Below, piece after piece: positions 17,793 to 26,908 of a DNA stretch of 31,521 bases. This DNA is from Acidobacteriota bacterium (GTDB lineage Bacteria > Acidobacteriota > Blastocatellia > RBC074): contig JAKEHZ010000017.1 in the NCBI GenBank assembly GCA_022614735.1, positions 1 to 31,521 on the forward strand, in the 5' to 3' direction. The stretch's first letter is position 1. Every line of letters starts with the position of its first letter. Position numbers and translations under genes: made by a program. Under the pieces are notes generated by a model. It did not search any database. It was given only the letters and a program-made list of their open reading frames with translations, and was not told where the DNA came from.

Positions 17793-19223
17793 ATGCAAAA
17801 TAAACATTTCCATTTGATCGGTGTCTGCGGCACGGCGATGGGGTCGTTGGCCGGAATGCTCAAAGCGCAAGGCTATCATGTGAGCGGCTCCGACAAGGCC
17901 TTCTATCCGCCGATGAGTGATGAGCTCAAGCGGCTTGGTATTGAAACTTTCGACGGATTTGACTCCGCGCATCTACAGCCCGGCCCAGATATGGTTGTGA
18001 TCGGCAATGCGACTTCGCGTGGAAACGTAGAGATCGAATATGCGCTGAATAAGAATCTGCGTTGTGCTTCTATGCCCGAAGTGATCCGGGAATATTTCAT
18101 CCGCGGTAAGCACTCAACCGTCATTGCCGGCACGCACGGCAAGACGACGACGACTTCACTGATGGCATGGGTAATGGAGGTTGGCGGTCTGGATCCCTCA
18201 TTTTTGATTGGAGGGGTTGCGGAGAATTTCGGCGCGAGTTTCAAAGTCACGGGTTCAGAACATTTTGTCATCGAAGGCGACGAGTACGACACGGCATATT
18301 TCGATAAAGGGCCGAAGTTCTTGCACTACTTGCCCGAACTGGTCATTCTCAACAATGTTGAATACGACCACGCGGACATTTATCCGAGCCTCGAGTCTGT
18401 CAAGAAGGCCTTTCGCCTGCTTGTTAATTTGATCCCGTCGAATGGGCGACTGATTGCAGGCTGGGATTCGCCGGTGGTGCGCGAGATCGTTGAAAAACCG
18501 ATCGCGCCGCAGGGAGTGTGGTGTCCGATAGAGAGTGTTGGAATCGAGCAGGTCGGCGCAAAATGGACTGCGCGGGAGATCGATTTCCTGCAAGAGGAGA
18601 CACGCTTTAAGGTTTTATGCGAGGGAAAGGAGTGGGGCAATTTCAGCACGCCGCTACCCGGAATGTACAACGTTCGCAATTGTCTGGCGGCTGTTGCAGC
18701 TGCCGCGGTGTTGGGGATTGAACGCGAAGCCGTCAAAGAGGCTCTCGCCACATTCAAGAGCGTCAAACGTCGAATGCAGGTGGCCGGTGTAGCAAATGGG
18801 ATAACAGTGATTGATGATTTCGCTCATCACCCGACGGCTATTCGCGAGACGTTGCGCGCCGCAAGGCAAAGATATCCCGAACGCCGGGTCATTGCGGTTT
18901 TCGAGCCGCGGTCCTGGACGACGCGCAAGAGAGTGTTTCAGAAAGATTACCCGGTGGCATTCTCTACAGCCGATTATGTCATCATTGCTCCGCTCTTTGA
19001 GTCGTTTCGATTGGCGGCTGACGATCAGCTGTCCATCGATGAGGTGCTCGCGGATTTGAGAGCGCAGGGTAAGACGGCATTTTCGATTGAAGGTGCAGAT
19101 GCCATTGTCGCTCACCTCGCGCCGGAATTGCTCCCGGATGATGTGGTCGTAATTATGTCGAATGGCAGTTTCGGTGGGATTCATCAGAAACTGTTGGACG
19201 CGCTTGCGGGCAACAGTGCATAG
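17793..19223 (+). CDS. mpl: UDP-N-acetylmuramate:L-Ala-gamma-D-Glu-meso-DAP ligase
   Basis: A 476-residue Mur-ligase family enzyme of the peptidoglycan recycling type: it joins recovered murein tripeptide to UDP-MurNAc with ATP in the cytoplasm. The N-terminal Rossmann-like domain has HLIGVCGTAMGSLAGMLKAQGYHVSGSD in two overlapping motifs; the P-loop is GTHGKTTTT at residues 113-121; EGDEYDTAYFDKGPKF and NNVEYDHADIY belong to the central domain. VIDDFAHHPTAIRETL and FEPRSWTTRKRVFQ, with MSNGSFGGIHQKLL at the C-terminus, distinguish Mpl from MurC. Its presence implies meso-diaminopimelate peptidoglycan. The start has only a weak ribosome binding site. The stop codon forms part of the AGGAGG of the next gene, so the two are co-transcribed. 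Confidence 0.93.
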   Translation: MQNKHFHLIGVCGTAMGSLAGMLKAQGYHVSGSDKAFYPPMSDELKRLGIETFDGFDSAHLQPGPDMVVIGNATSRGNVEIEYALNKNLRCASMPEVIREYFIRGKHSTVIAGTHGKTTTTSLMAWVMEVGGLDPSFLIGGVAENFGASFKVTGSEHFVIEGDEYDTAYFDKGPKFLHYLPELVILNNVEYDHADIYPSLESVKKAFRLLVNLIPSNGRLIAGWDSPVVREIVEKPIAPQGVWCPIESVGIEQVGAKWTAREIDFLQEETRFKVLCEGKEWGNFSTPLPGMYNVRNCLAAVAAAAVLGIEREAVKEALATFKSVKRRMQVAGVANGITVIDDFAHHPTAIRETLRAARQRYPERRVIAVFEPRSWTTRKRVFQKDYPVAFSTADYVIIAPLFESFRLAADDQLSIDEVLADLRAQGKTAFSIEGADAIVAHLAPELLPDDVVVIMSNGSFGGIHQKLLDALAGNSA

Positions 19224-19231
19224 GAGGCCCC

Positions 19232-22200
19232 ATGAAGACCAGACGAAATAAACTTTCAGTTCTGATAGTTTTCATTCTCATTGTTGTGACCAACTGGCTG
19301 ACCCCGGTCAAGAGCTCGACGCAAATGAGATCTCCATTCAAGAAATTAATTGATTTGCGCGAGCGTCTGTCTTCAAGGGGTGTTAAGAAATATCGCCTGC
19401 CTTTTACTAAACCGGGTCAACTCTGCTCGCTGACAGTCTCACTGCCTTTTCCTGCAGCGCTCGGCGCAGACGATACTTTGTTAGTTACTCTGCGTGAGGG
19501 GCAGAAGACCATAGCGAGCAAACCGCTGCACAACGGCGATCCTGACCTCTACACGCTCTTTCACTTGAAAAGCAGTCCAGGCGAGTTAGAGATTGCCTCA
19601 TCTGCTACGATTCCTATTGAACACACGATCACTGTACTCGAATGGCCTTCATCGACAAGTTCAAATGGCCTCACTGAGTCCGAACCTAATGATTCCTGGA
19701 AAGAGGCCAATGAGTTAAGGCTCGGCCAGACAGTCTGGGCTTCCGCCGATGACAAACCCTACATCTTGCCCTTAAGTGAATCGAAGGCTCTACGCGGGGC
19801 AGTGCCATATCAACAGCCGGCAGATTTAACACCCGATCGTTTGCCCGAAGGCGGCATCGACTACTTCAAATTCAACTATGACGGCGATCAGCCAAAACTG
19901 GTTCATTTCGAGCTCGATCTGCTCGAACGGGATAACATCCCGGTCGATGTTTCGATCTTCACTGTTGAGAACGGCGAGGTGAAAGCATATGAACGCGGAG
20001 TCGACCCGGTCACGCCGTCGCACGAAGTTCAGGCATTGCCGGGTAATAAGTTCACCGTTCGCGTGATCACGAGAGGAACGTACTATGTGCGGGTTGAAGC
20101 GAACCACGTTGCTTATCAGCTGCGCACTGCAGTTTACGATTTGCCGCCTTATGACGATCCGGGCAAAGCGGTTCGCGCCGGGATGGATTACATCATCAGC
20201 GCTGGTGACAGCTGGCACGCTAACACGCCGAGACACGGTGGCATTGTCAATAGAGTTTCGAGCAACCATTTTGAGACGCAGCTCTGCATCGCATGCCACG
20301 CCACACATTTTTCGACACGCGCTGAGTTGGTTGCAAAGCAGAATGGCTATCCGGTAGTGAAGCGATCTTCACTGCAATTTCTGATTGAACGTCTGGCAAA
20401 CAACCCACTTCCGTTTTACGGCCACAGGGATGCCTACTGGACACGCGTCATCAGCTCATCAGCCAATGTCATGAGCCGGCTGGCCTCACTTGTAGATCAA
20501 TACGATCGGGAGTTCACGGGCGAAAAGCGAATTTCACTGCTCAAAGGCGTCGGCGGTTATCTGAAGATCTATTACAAGGGCCGCACAGAGCTGCCGAACG
20601 ATGAAAGCAATGGCAATACGCCGCTTGTCAGCACCTATGAAGTCGCCTGGTACAGCTGGAAAGTCTTCGAGCAGTTGTTCAATGCCACCGGGGAGAGAGA
20701 AGACCGCGAATACCGCGATCTGGTTCGCAAGCTGATCGAACAAGACAAAATCAAAAACAATGTCGATCTGTGTTACCAGACTATTGCATTGATCTCGATA
20801 GATCGCGGGGCATATACGGAAAAGATCAAACGGAACGCCGAGCGAATTCTGTCTCTGCAACGTTCTGATGGCCAGTGGTCGATGCTCTTCGAACCGGACA
20901 GTCCCTCGGTCGAGTTTCAGACTTATCAATGCCTCTACACGCTGGCGCTGGCAGGCTACGGGAGCGAACATCCGCAGGTTGCGAAGTCGCTCAAGTTTCT
21001 GTTCGCTCGACAGCAGGTATGGGGTGGGTGGTTCGATCCGAAACAGTCGTATGAAAATTTCGGAACGCCTTTCCGCGAGACTCAGTTTGCGGTGATGGCC
21101 TTGTCGGAGTTTTATAAAAAAGGGGCAGGCAAGGGCTGGCAGATAGACTCTGAGTATCTGCTGATGCGATTGGCCGAGAGTGATCCATTGCTGCGTTTGC
21201 AACAGATTGATCATGTCTGGGAGCAGCCGGTGCAGGGGTTAATCAGTGACCTGAATGGTTGCCTGATGAGCGAAGAGCCGATGATCAGGGCAGCTGCCGC
21301 CGCTGCGATTGGTCGCACGGGTGTGAGAGAGGCTCTCGGTCCTCTTCTACAATTGTTGGGTGATCGCAGCAAGATGGTCCAGATCGCCGCCGCGCAGGCT
21401 TTACGTCGAATAGTCTCGAAACATCAAATTGGTTACGATGAGATCATCGCCGCGCTCGATCAACCGAATGAGCGAGCACGTTGGGGCGCGACGCGGATCT
21501 TCGCCCAACATTTCGCCTACCTCACCGGCAAAACCGAAATTGCCGATAAACTGCTCTCAATGCTTTCTGATCGGTCGGTTACCATACGGATGCAGGCTGC
21601 AAAGTCGCTCGTGCCATGGTTCAACTGGACGAAGGATGAGGCCTTACAAGACCGGATCGTCGATACATTCATAGCTCGCATGGCTGTGCCGGAGCATCCC
21701 TGGCTGCGGCGCAACCTCCTCGAAGGTTTCTATTGCATGGCCGACGAAAACGTCCGTTATCTCTACAATAACTGGATCGGACATCTGGCGCAGAAGGAAG
21801 ACCGCGACAAAGCGGTCGCTGGACATCGTGAAGCCAGCCGTCGGATGGCCGAACGCATCGCTCGCGCGCTCGAAACTGGCAATGATCTTCAACGCGAAGG
21901 TCTGCTGCGGGGTTTGACCGGATTTCATCTGCGCAGCGGCGGTTACACAAATGCGGGCCGTTACACGCGCATCGGTAACGATATCGAAACCGTCAAATTC
22001 TACACAGAGGGCGCAACAGCGATGGAAAACGCGCTCACGCCGCTGATCAATTCACCCGAGTCAATCAGACGGCAACAGGCGGTTCTCGCGGCCTACACGC
22101 TGCGCGACAATACCCTGAATAATCTGCCACTGCTTGTTATGCAGCGCCTCAGCGATCCCGATGCGGCAGTGCGCGGCGTTGCCAATGAGTTTTACAGGTC

Positions 22201-23272
22201 ACTGCCGCTGAAAGTCGTCGAGCAGAACAGACGCGAAGCGGTGAAGGTACTCAAAGAACTATTGGTCAGTCGTCACCCCGAGGCGCAAATCGCCGCGCTG
22301 GATCGCATCAAGACGCTCGGCCCTGATTTCGCCCGCACCGAGAAGTTCGATGAAGAGGTGAGAAGCTTTGTTCTGCGCGCCGGCAGCGGGGCTGATAAAA
22401 AGACGGCCGCAGCCGCGCTGCTTGCGCTCGCCGACTTCCCGCAGCTTATAAATGACGCGGAAGTGCGGCAACGAGTTATCGCGGCGCTCCAATCGTCAGA
22501 GGACGATCTCGCTCGCGCAGCCTCGCAGCTGATCCTGGTCTCGCCGCAGCTCCGCGAGCTGCCTGCGATTGCTGCCGTGCTTGACGACCTGTTAAAGACT
22601 CAATCAGTGGCGAAGCGGAGGATGATTCTCGATCTCATTACTGCTGACACTCCGGTAGAAAACGATCTTCGGATCATTAGCCTCGTGGCCGAATCGCTCG
22701 AGGACCCTGATGAAAAGGTTCGATTTGCTGCGCTCAATGGTGTGCGCCGCGTAAAAGGCCTGCAGGCAAACGCCGCGATTCGCGCCGGCCTGGCCAAATT
22801 GACGAAAGATCCGAACCGGCGGTTACAGGGGCTGGCGATCGCGATCTATCAGGGGCAGGACGGCGGAGTCGCGCTAGATCTGCGGGCGGAAGAGATTCTG
22901 GATTACAACTTCTTCGCCCAGCGCGTCCTGCCGCTGCTTACGCGCAAAGGGGCGGACGGTAATGCCTGCGTCAATTGCCATACCACACACGCGATCTTCA
23001 AACTGATCGAACCCGACAAAGCAGGGCGCTTTTCCGATGAGCAATTACGCGAAAATTATCGTTCGGCATTGAAGGTGGTCGATCTGGCGAACCCGGAGAA
23101 CAGCCTTATCTTGCGCAAGCCGACGAGCGATTCGAGCGTGGAAGGATTGGCGGGAGCGAAGATAACGGCGCATGGAGGCGGGGTGAGATGGCAGGTGACG
23201 AATGATCCGGCGTATCAAACGGTGTTGGAATGGATCAATGGGGCGAAGGTGAAGGCGGCAACAAATGACTGA
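19232..23272 (+). CDS. Large exported HEAT-repeat protein with two CxxCH motifs
   Basis: A 1346-residue protein not assignable to a named family. Signal peptide/anchor at 1-30 (KLSVLIVFILIVVTNWLTP). A pre-peptidase-C-like beta domain around residues 145-305 is suggested by TESEPNDSWKEANEL and DYFKFNYDGDQ. The first heme-type motif is CIACH at residue 352. Next comes an alpha-toroid-like region (~380-620; SLQRSDGQWSMLFEPDSPS, YTLALAGYG) like prenyltransferase/terpene-cyclase barrels. HEAT-type helical repeats follow to about 1230 (for example AAAAAIGRTGVREALGPLLQLL). The second motif is CVNCH at residue 1246 (ACVNCHTTHAIF). It is probably an extracytoplasmic multidomain c-type cytochrome. The start ATG has AGGAGG at ideal spacing and lies 8 nt after mpl. 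Overall function is unknown. Confidence 0.85.
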   Translation: MKTRRNKLSVLIVFILIVVTNWLTPVKSSTQMRSPFKKLIDLRERLSSRGVKKYRLPFTKPGQLCSLTVSLPFPAALGADDTLLVTLREGQKTIASKPLHNGDPDLYTLFHLKSSPGELEIASSATIPIEHTITVLEWPSSTSSNGLTESEPNDSWKEANELRLGQTVWASADDKPYILPLSESKALRGAVPYQQPADLTPDRLPEGGIDYFKFNYDGDQPKLVHFELDLLERDNIPVDVSIFTVENGEVKAYERGVDPVTPSHEVQALPGNKFTVRVITRGTYYVRVEANHVAYQLRTAVYDLPPYDDPGKAVRAGMDYIISAGDSWHANTPRHGGIVNRVSSNHFETQLCIACHATHFSTRAELVAKQNGYPVVKRSSLQFLIERLANNPLPFYGHRDAYWTRVISSSANVMSRLASLVDQYDREFTGEKRISLLKGVGGYLKIYYKGRTELPNDESNGNTPLVSTYEVAWYSWKVFEQLFNATGEREDREYRDLVRKLIEQDKIKNNVDLCYQTIALISIDRGAYTEKIKRNAERILSLQRSDGQWSMLFEPDSPSVEFQTYQCLYTLALAGYGSEHPQVAKSLKFLFARQQVWGGWFDPKQSYENFGTPFRETQFAVMALSEFYKKGAGKGWQIDSEYLLMRLAESDPLLRLQQIDHVWEQPVQGLISDLNGCLMSEEPMIRAAAAAAIGRTGVREALGPLLQLLGDRSKMVQIAAAQALRRIVSKHQIGYDEIIAALDQPNERARWGATRIFAQHFAYLTGKTEIADKLLSMLSDRSVTIRMQAAKSLVPWFNWTKDEALQDRIVDTFIARMAVPEHPWLRRNLLEGFYCMADENVRYLYNNWIGHLAQKEDRDKAVAGHREASRRMAERIARALETGNDLQREGLLRGLTGFHLRSGGYTNAGRYTRIGNDIETVKFYTEGATAMENALTPLINSPESIRRQQAVLAAYTLRDNTLNNLPLLVMQRLSDPDAAVRGVANEFYRSLPLKVVEQNRREAVKVLKELLVSRHPEAQIAALDRIKTLGPDFARTEKFDEEVRSFVLRAGSGADKKTAAAALLALADFPQLINDAEVRQRVIAALQSSEDDLARAASQLILVSPQLRELPAIAAVLDDLLKTQSVAKRRMILDLITADTPVENDLRIISLVAESLEDPDEKVRFAALNGVRRVKGLQANAAIRAGLAKLTKDPNRRLQGLAIAIYQGQDGGVALDLRAEEILDYNFFAQRVLPLLTRKGADGNACVNCHTTHAIFKLIEPDKAGRFSDEQLRENYRSALKVVDLANPENSLILRKPTSDSSVEGLAGAKITAHGGGVRWQVTNDPAYQTVLEWINGAKVKAATND

Positions 23273-23332
23273 ACGAAACCCAGACTCTGCGCCAGGCGAC
23301 TGGTATGTCGACACGCGCTGCTAGGAGGAAAA

Positions 23333-23773
23333 ATGAATAGATTGACGGTGATTGCCTTGATCTTGCTTTCGATCTGCCAAATAACCTTTGCTCAAACCTC
23401 ACAGGCAAAACCGCAGGACCAGACTTACGTTGTCGAATACTACTATAAAGCTCGCTGGGGCTATGCCGATGAGTTCATCCAGCTCTTCAAAAAGAACCAT
23501 CTCCCCGTGCTCAAGAAACAGATAGAGACGGGGCGCATCTTGAGCGTCAAGATTGAAAAGCCTCGTTACCACGCTACGGAAGATGGCCGGTGGGATTTCC
23601 GGGTCACGATCGTCTTCAAGAACGCTGCTGCTTTTCACGAGCCGATCGGTGAAGAGGCGATCATCAAACAGCTCTATCCTGAACAAGAGAAGTTCAAGCG
23701 TGAAGAGCAGCGACGGTTCGAGATCCTGCTGGCCCATTGGGATGTGCCCATCCTCGGCGTGCCTGAAAATTGA
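23333..23773 (+). CDS. Small secreted protein of unknown function
   Basis: A 146-residue protein with a clear signal peptide (MNRLTVIALILLSICQITFAQ, cleavage after about residue 20 or 21). The mature part begins TYVVEYYYKARWGYADEFIQLFKKNHLPVL and includes WDFRVTIVFKNAAAFHEP, which resembles a ferredoxin-like/dimeric alpha-beta barrel fold; no catalytic motif is evident. The start ATG follows AGGAGGAAAA, a strong ribosome binding site. It lies 60 nt after the HEAT-repeat cytochrome gene and is probably in the same transcript. A hairpin follows 7 nt after its stop. Confidence 0.8.
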   Translation: MNRLTVIALILLSICQITFAQTSQAKPQDQTYVVEYYYKARWGYADEFIQLFKKNHLPVLKKQIETGRILSVKIEKPRYHATEDGRWDFRVTIVFKNAAAFHEPIGEEAIIKQLYPEQEKFKREEQRRFEILLAHWDVPILGVPEN

Positions 23774-23780
23774 GAGGATG

Positions 23781-23880
23781 AAGAGAGAAAACGGAACAAA
23801 CGGAAATAACGGAACAAACGGAAAAATCCTAGAGAATTTCCGTTTGTTCCGTTATTTCCGTTATTTCCGTTTTCTCTCTT
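23781..23880. repeat. Hairpin with 9-nt-unit arms, left of the ATPase cassette
   Basis: Arms 23781-23824 and 23837-23880 (44 nt, two mismatches, both in one unit), loop AATCCTAGAGAA. Same CGGAACAAA/CGGAAATAA units and AAGAGAGAAAA border as 9990-10095. Its loop is the exact reverse complement of the loop of the element at 25938-26021 on the other side of the two-gene ATPase cassette. Confidence 0.94.
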
Positions 23881-23899
23881 TAGCTTCAATGGATCGCGA

Positions 23900-24109
23900 A
23901 TGACAATGGAACAAGGGACGCGTACACCTAACGAACGACTGGCAGAGATCATCGCTGATGCTCTGGTCAGCGCCGGCCTGGTTTCATCTTCCCGACTTGA
24001 AGACCTGAAAGGCAAACTCGCAGCCGGAACCGCAAAACCGGAGGATTGGCGTCTTTGGGTTGAAAGTGTCCCCCGAGATTCGCAAAGTGAGGCGCAAATA
24101 AGGGAGTGA
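23900..24109 (+). CDS. 69-aa protein coupled to SMC-like ATPase
   Basis: A short predicted helical protein of unrecognised family (NERLAEIIADALVSAGLVSSSRLEDLKGKLAAG, then KPEDWRLWVESV). Supporting points: its last codons, AGGGAGTGA, also supply the likely ribosome binding site of the ATPase that starts 7 nt after its stop, its codon use looks like that of real genes nearby, and it fills the space between hairpin and ATPase. The start is uncertain: ATG 23900 or the in-frame ATG at 23906. It may be a small partner subunit or adaptor of the ATPase. Confidence 0.62.
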   Translation: MTMEQGTRTPNERLAEIIADALVSAGLVSSSRLEDLKGKLAAGTAKPEDWRLWVESVPRDSQSEAQIRE

Positions 24110-24116
24110 GTCGGGA

Positions 24117-25928
24117 ATGAGTTCTTCATCACGTAGACGCATCGAGAAGATCACGCTGCATCGCTTCCGCGGTGCGACCACATCGACCGAGCTCACATTC
24201 GACCCGCAAAAGGCAATAGTCTTCATCTTCGGCGAAAACGGTTCGGGCAAATCTTCTATCGCTGACGCAATAGATTTCGTCTGCAATCGCTCTGCCGGAT
24301 CGCTTGCCGACCGCAGCTCGACCAGACCCAAAGAGCATCTGCCTGCCATCGGTCATACGGCCAAAGAGATCAAAGTTGAACTCGTCTGCGGAGGTCGGTC
24401 GTGGACCGGTAAATATGCCGGCGCGAAGATTCAAGTCAATGATGAAGCTGCTCTTCCCGTCGCGCATGTGCTGCGCCGCGGCCGTCTGTTGAGTTTGATC
24501 GATGCCACACCGTCTGAACGCTACAAGCAGTTGCAGAAATTCATTGAAGTTGATGGTGTCGAGCAGAGTGAGCAGGGTCTGCGCGATGCCGTGCGTGTCG
24601 CCGCGCGCACGCTCGATGATAGATTACGCGCGAAGGTCGAAGCAGAATCGGGGCTGGATCAGTTCTGGACGGAAGAAGGGAATCCGGGGGCGCCGCAGCA
24701 GAACGCTATGAACTGGGCCGCGCAGCAGGTGGCCGCCGATGTTGACGAGACGCGCGCGAGGCTCGAACGATTGCAGAATTTGATCGGTCGGATCGATGTG
24801 GCCGCGCAAGCCCTCAATAGTTTTCACCGTGCTGAGGCTGATGCCGCGCAGAAAAGCGGGGAGGTTGCAGAAATGCAACGCGACGCAGACGCGGCTGCCG
24901 GAATCGGCGTAGCCGATGCGTTGCAATTGATCGAGCTGTTGCGCGATGCGCGCGGCTACTTCGAGGCACTGCCCGATCGAGAATCCTGTCCGGTGTGCGA
25001 GCAGCCGATTGTCGCGGAAGGTTTGCGACAGAGGATCGATGAGCGTTTGAATGCAATGACAACGCTGGGAGAAGTGCGCGACAGACTCGAGGCTGCGAAT
25101 AAATCTCATCAGAATGCTTTGGTCATCGTCGAACGCGATGGCGGCCGGATGCTCGCAGCCGGGCGGTCCCTGGCGGAGGCGATAAAGAAAGCAAATGTGT
25201 CGCCACTCGCTGCTTTGCCCTCAGACGAAGCCAGTATGCCAATGCTGATCGAGGAGGCATCAGCGAACCGCGAAAACATCGTCTTCCAACGCGATGAAGC
25301 GCAGAAGGCTATCAATCAATACAATTCGATCAATCAGTTTTATCGCCGAGTAATCGAATGCGAAGAGGATCTGCGCGAGGCCGAAGCGTTGCAGCAGGGG
25401 CTGGAGCGCGCTCTCACCATTGTGCAGAGCGAGCGGATAGCTTTTACGCAGCGCGTGCTGGCCGAGGTTTGCGACGAAACGAATCGGCTCTACGCGCGGA
25501 TCCATCCCTATGAACCGTTGGGGCTTGATCGGCTTATGCTCGACGAAAACCGTAAAGGTTCATTGCTGCAGATTTGCAGCTTCGAGGGGGTTAGCGATGT
25601 CGCGCCGCAAGCCTACTTCAGCGATTCACATCTTGATACGCTGGGGTTCTGTTTGTGGCTGGCGATTGCCAAACTCTCCAGCGGGGGCGAGGCAATCGTC
25701 GTGCTGGATGACGTCTTCACCTCCATGGACGGTGCGCACTTCAATCGCATGCTCGATCTGCTGATGGACGAATGCGAGAACTTCAATCAAGTGATCGTCA
25801 TGACGCACGACCGCCAGCTGCTAGACCGTTACGCAAGCCGGCAGATTCCGGAAGACAAAAGCTGTCTTGTCGAGTTGCAGAGCTGGACGCGCGATGACGG
25901 CATTAGCTTGGTTGAATTTTTAGCGTAG
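24117..25928 (+). CDS. SMC/Rad50-like zinc-hook ATPase
   Basis: A 603-residue AAA/ABC-type ATPase of the Rad50/RecF/SMC superfamily. It opens with IEKITLHRFRGATTSTELTF and Walker A GENGSGKSS (residues 39-47). Two predicted coiled-coil arms flank a zinc hook CPVC (C291, C294) near the middle. The signature-like motif FSDSHLDTLGFCLWLAIAKL starts at 501; Walker B VVLDDVFTSMD has D531/D532; the H-loop is VIVMTHDRQLLDRY. Such proteins tether and process DNA, and many act in defence with a nuclease or other effector. No effector is adjacent; only the 69-aa upstream protein is coupled to it. The arms are short for Rad50. The pair is bracketed by inverted hairpin elements. Confidence 0.88.
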   Translation: MSSSSRRRIEKITLHRFRGATTSTELTFDPQKAIVFIFGENGSGKSSIADAIDFVCNRSAGSLADRSSTRPKEHLPAIGHTAKEIKVELVCGGRSWTGKYAGAKIQVNDEAALPVAHVLRRGRLLSLIDATPSERYKQLQKFIEVDGVEQSEQGLRDAVRVAARTLDDRLRAKVEAESGLDQFWTEEGNPGAPQQNAMNWAAQQVAADVDETRARLERLQNLIGRIDVAAQALNSFHRAEADAAQKSGEVAEMQRDADAAAGIGVADALQLIELLRDARGYFEALPDRESCPVCEQPIVAEGLRQRIDERLNAMTTLGEVRDRLEAANKSHQNALVIVERDGGRMLAAGRSLAEAIKKANVSPLAALPSDEASMPMLIEEASANRENIVFQRDEAQKAINQYNSINQFYRRVIECEEDLREAEALQQGLERALTIVQSERIAFTQRVLAEVCDETNRLYARIHPYEPLGLDRLMLDENRKGSLLQICSFEGVSDVAPQAYFSDSHLDTLGFCLWLAIAKLSSGGEAIVVLDDVFTSMDGAHFNRMLDLLMDECENFNQVIVMTHDRQLLDRYASRQIPEDKSCLVELQSWTRDDGISLVEFLA

Positions 25929-25937
25929 CTCCATGCT

Positions 25938-26021
25938 GAAGAAGGAAAACGGAACAAACGGAAATTCTCTAGGATTTTTCCGTTTGTTCCGTTATTTCCG
26001 TTTGTTCCGTTTTCCTTCTTC
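25938..26021. repeat. Hairpin with 9-nt-unit arms, right of the ATPase cassette (inverted copy)
   Basis: The right arm 25977-26021 (45 nt, four alternating units) is complete; the left arm 25938-25964 has lost two nonamers, leaving 27 nt that pair perfectly with the outer part of the right arm. The loop TTCTCTAGGATT is the reverse complement of the loop at 23825-23836, so this copy is in the opposite orientation. It lies between the converging 3' ends of the ATPase and the CBM9-like gene. Confidence 0.92.
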
Positions 26022-26063
26022 CATTCATTAATTGCTCTCCACCAGTTGCGGATGTGGACCTGC

Positions 26064-26855
26064 TCATCGTCCCTTGAGAATTGAGAACCGCACATATCCC
26101 CACATTTCAGGCCGGTGCATATCGATTACTCCTTGCGGGGACCAGACCCAGTTGTCCTCTTTGGTGTTGGCGATCTTGCGGTATTTCCCGTCCACGATTT
26201 CGTGCTGCCATTCGACGCGCGAGAAATTTATGCGCCATCGATCCCCATCGGCGGGCGGCGCAGGTCTATGCGCGTACTTGGCCAGCGCCCTCCACGGAAT
26301 CGCCATCTCGACTGACCAGCCTTGATCTTGATCGGTCGGATTGTTGAGCGTGCCCGTCACTTTGACTGCCGTCTTCAAACCGGCAATATCCCAGCTATTT
26401 TGCGCCTTTCCCCCATCTCTGTAGGGCCTGGGTAAAAACAGATCCCACACAGTATTGAGAGCATTGATCTCAAGTTCATAGTATTCGTTCCTGTCGCCAT
26501 CGGGATCGATAAAAACCTCGAAGTCATTGTCGTTAAAGATCACGGAGTCGCGTTTTTTCAACGTTCTCCAGACGTGGGGTTCTTCCATCTCGGCTCCGAT
26601 GTAAAAATGCCGATCGTCCCACAACATTTTGACTCGGGTCGTGAAGTGGGGGCGGGGCTTGGCATCACCTTCAATGTCAATAAAGGAATCCGTCGCAGGT
26701 GCGCTGCTCCACGAAGATTCATCCAGCTTGCCGTCGATGTTTATCTTCCCGCTCGTTCGATAACAGACGTATTCTTTCGGCGCTTCTGAGCCGGCCATCG
26801 CCGAAACCAGTGTTGCAACTGATAACAAAAGCAGGATCAGAAGTAGTGTTCGCAT
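26064..26855 (-). CDS. Secreted CBM9-like carbohydrate-binding protein
   Basis: A 263-residue exported protein: signal peptide MRTLLLILLLLSVATLVSA, then one carbohydrate-binding module 9/DOMON-like beta-sandwich. Family landmarks are KINIDGKLDESSWSSAPATDSFIDIEG, TTRVKMLWDDRHFYIGAEMEEPHVWRT, NDNDFEVFIDPDGDRNEYYELEINALNTVWDLFL, and GWSVEMAIPWRAL followed by WRINFSRVEWQ. It probably binds sugar chains or another ligand outside the cytoplasm; no catalytic domain is attached. I chose ATG 26855 because it begins the signal peptide directly and has GAGG 9-10 nt upstream; an in-frame start eight codons earlier (MRELRLTT) is less likely. It converges with the ATPase gene, with a hairpin between them. 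Confidence 0.88.
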   Translation of the reverse strand: MRTLLLILLLLSVATLVSAMAGSEAPKEYVCYRTSGKINIDGKLDESSWSSAPATDSFIDIEGDAKPRPHFTTRVKMLWDDRHFYIGAEMEEPHVWRTLKKRDSVIFNDNDFEVFIDPDGDRNEYYELEINALNTVWDLFLPRPYRDGGKAQNSWDIAGLKTAVKVTGTLNNPTDQDQGWSVEMAIPWRALAKYAHRPAPPADGDRWRINFSRVEWQHEIVDGKYRKIANTKEDNWVWSPQGVIDMHRPEMWGYVRFSILKGR

Positions 26856-26908
26856 CGTAGTGAGCCTCAACTCGCGCACGTGTTCCTTCCAGAGGTCAAC
26901 CCGTGTTT

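Noticed and set aside
23781..26021. A composite transposon carrying the ATPase pair
   Set aside because: Inverted flanking elements are present but there is no transposase and no clear target duplication, and similar elements occur at many other gene borders, so I report only the bracketing.
23674..26095. Reading frames encoding TNGNNGTNG- or FRLFRYFRLFRF-like peptides at several hairpins
   Set aside because: These are translations of the nonamer hairpin arms, recur on both strands at every copy, and lack start signals or conserved flanks. Only the one continuing into PSD1 copy 2 is considered possibly translated.
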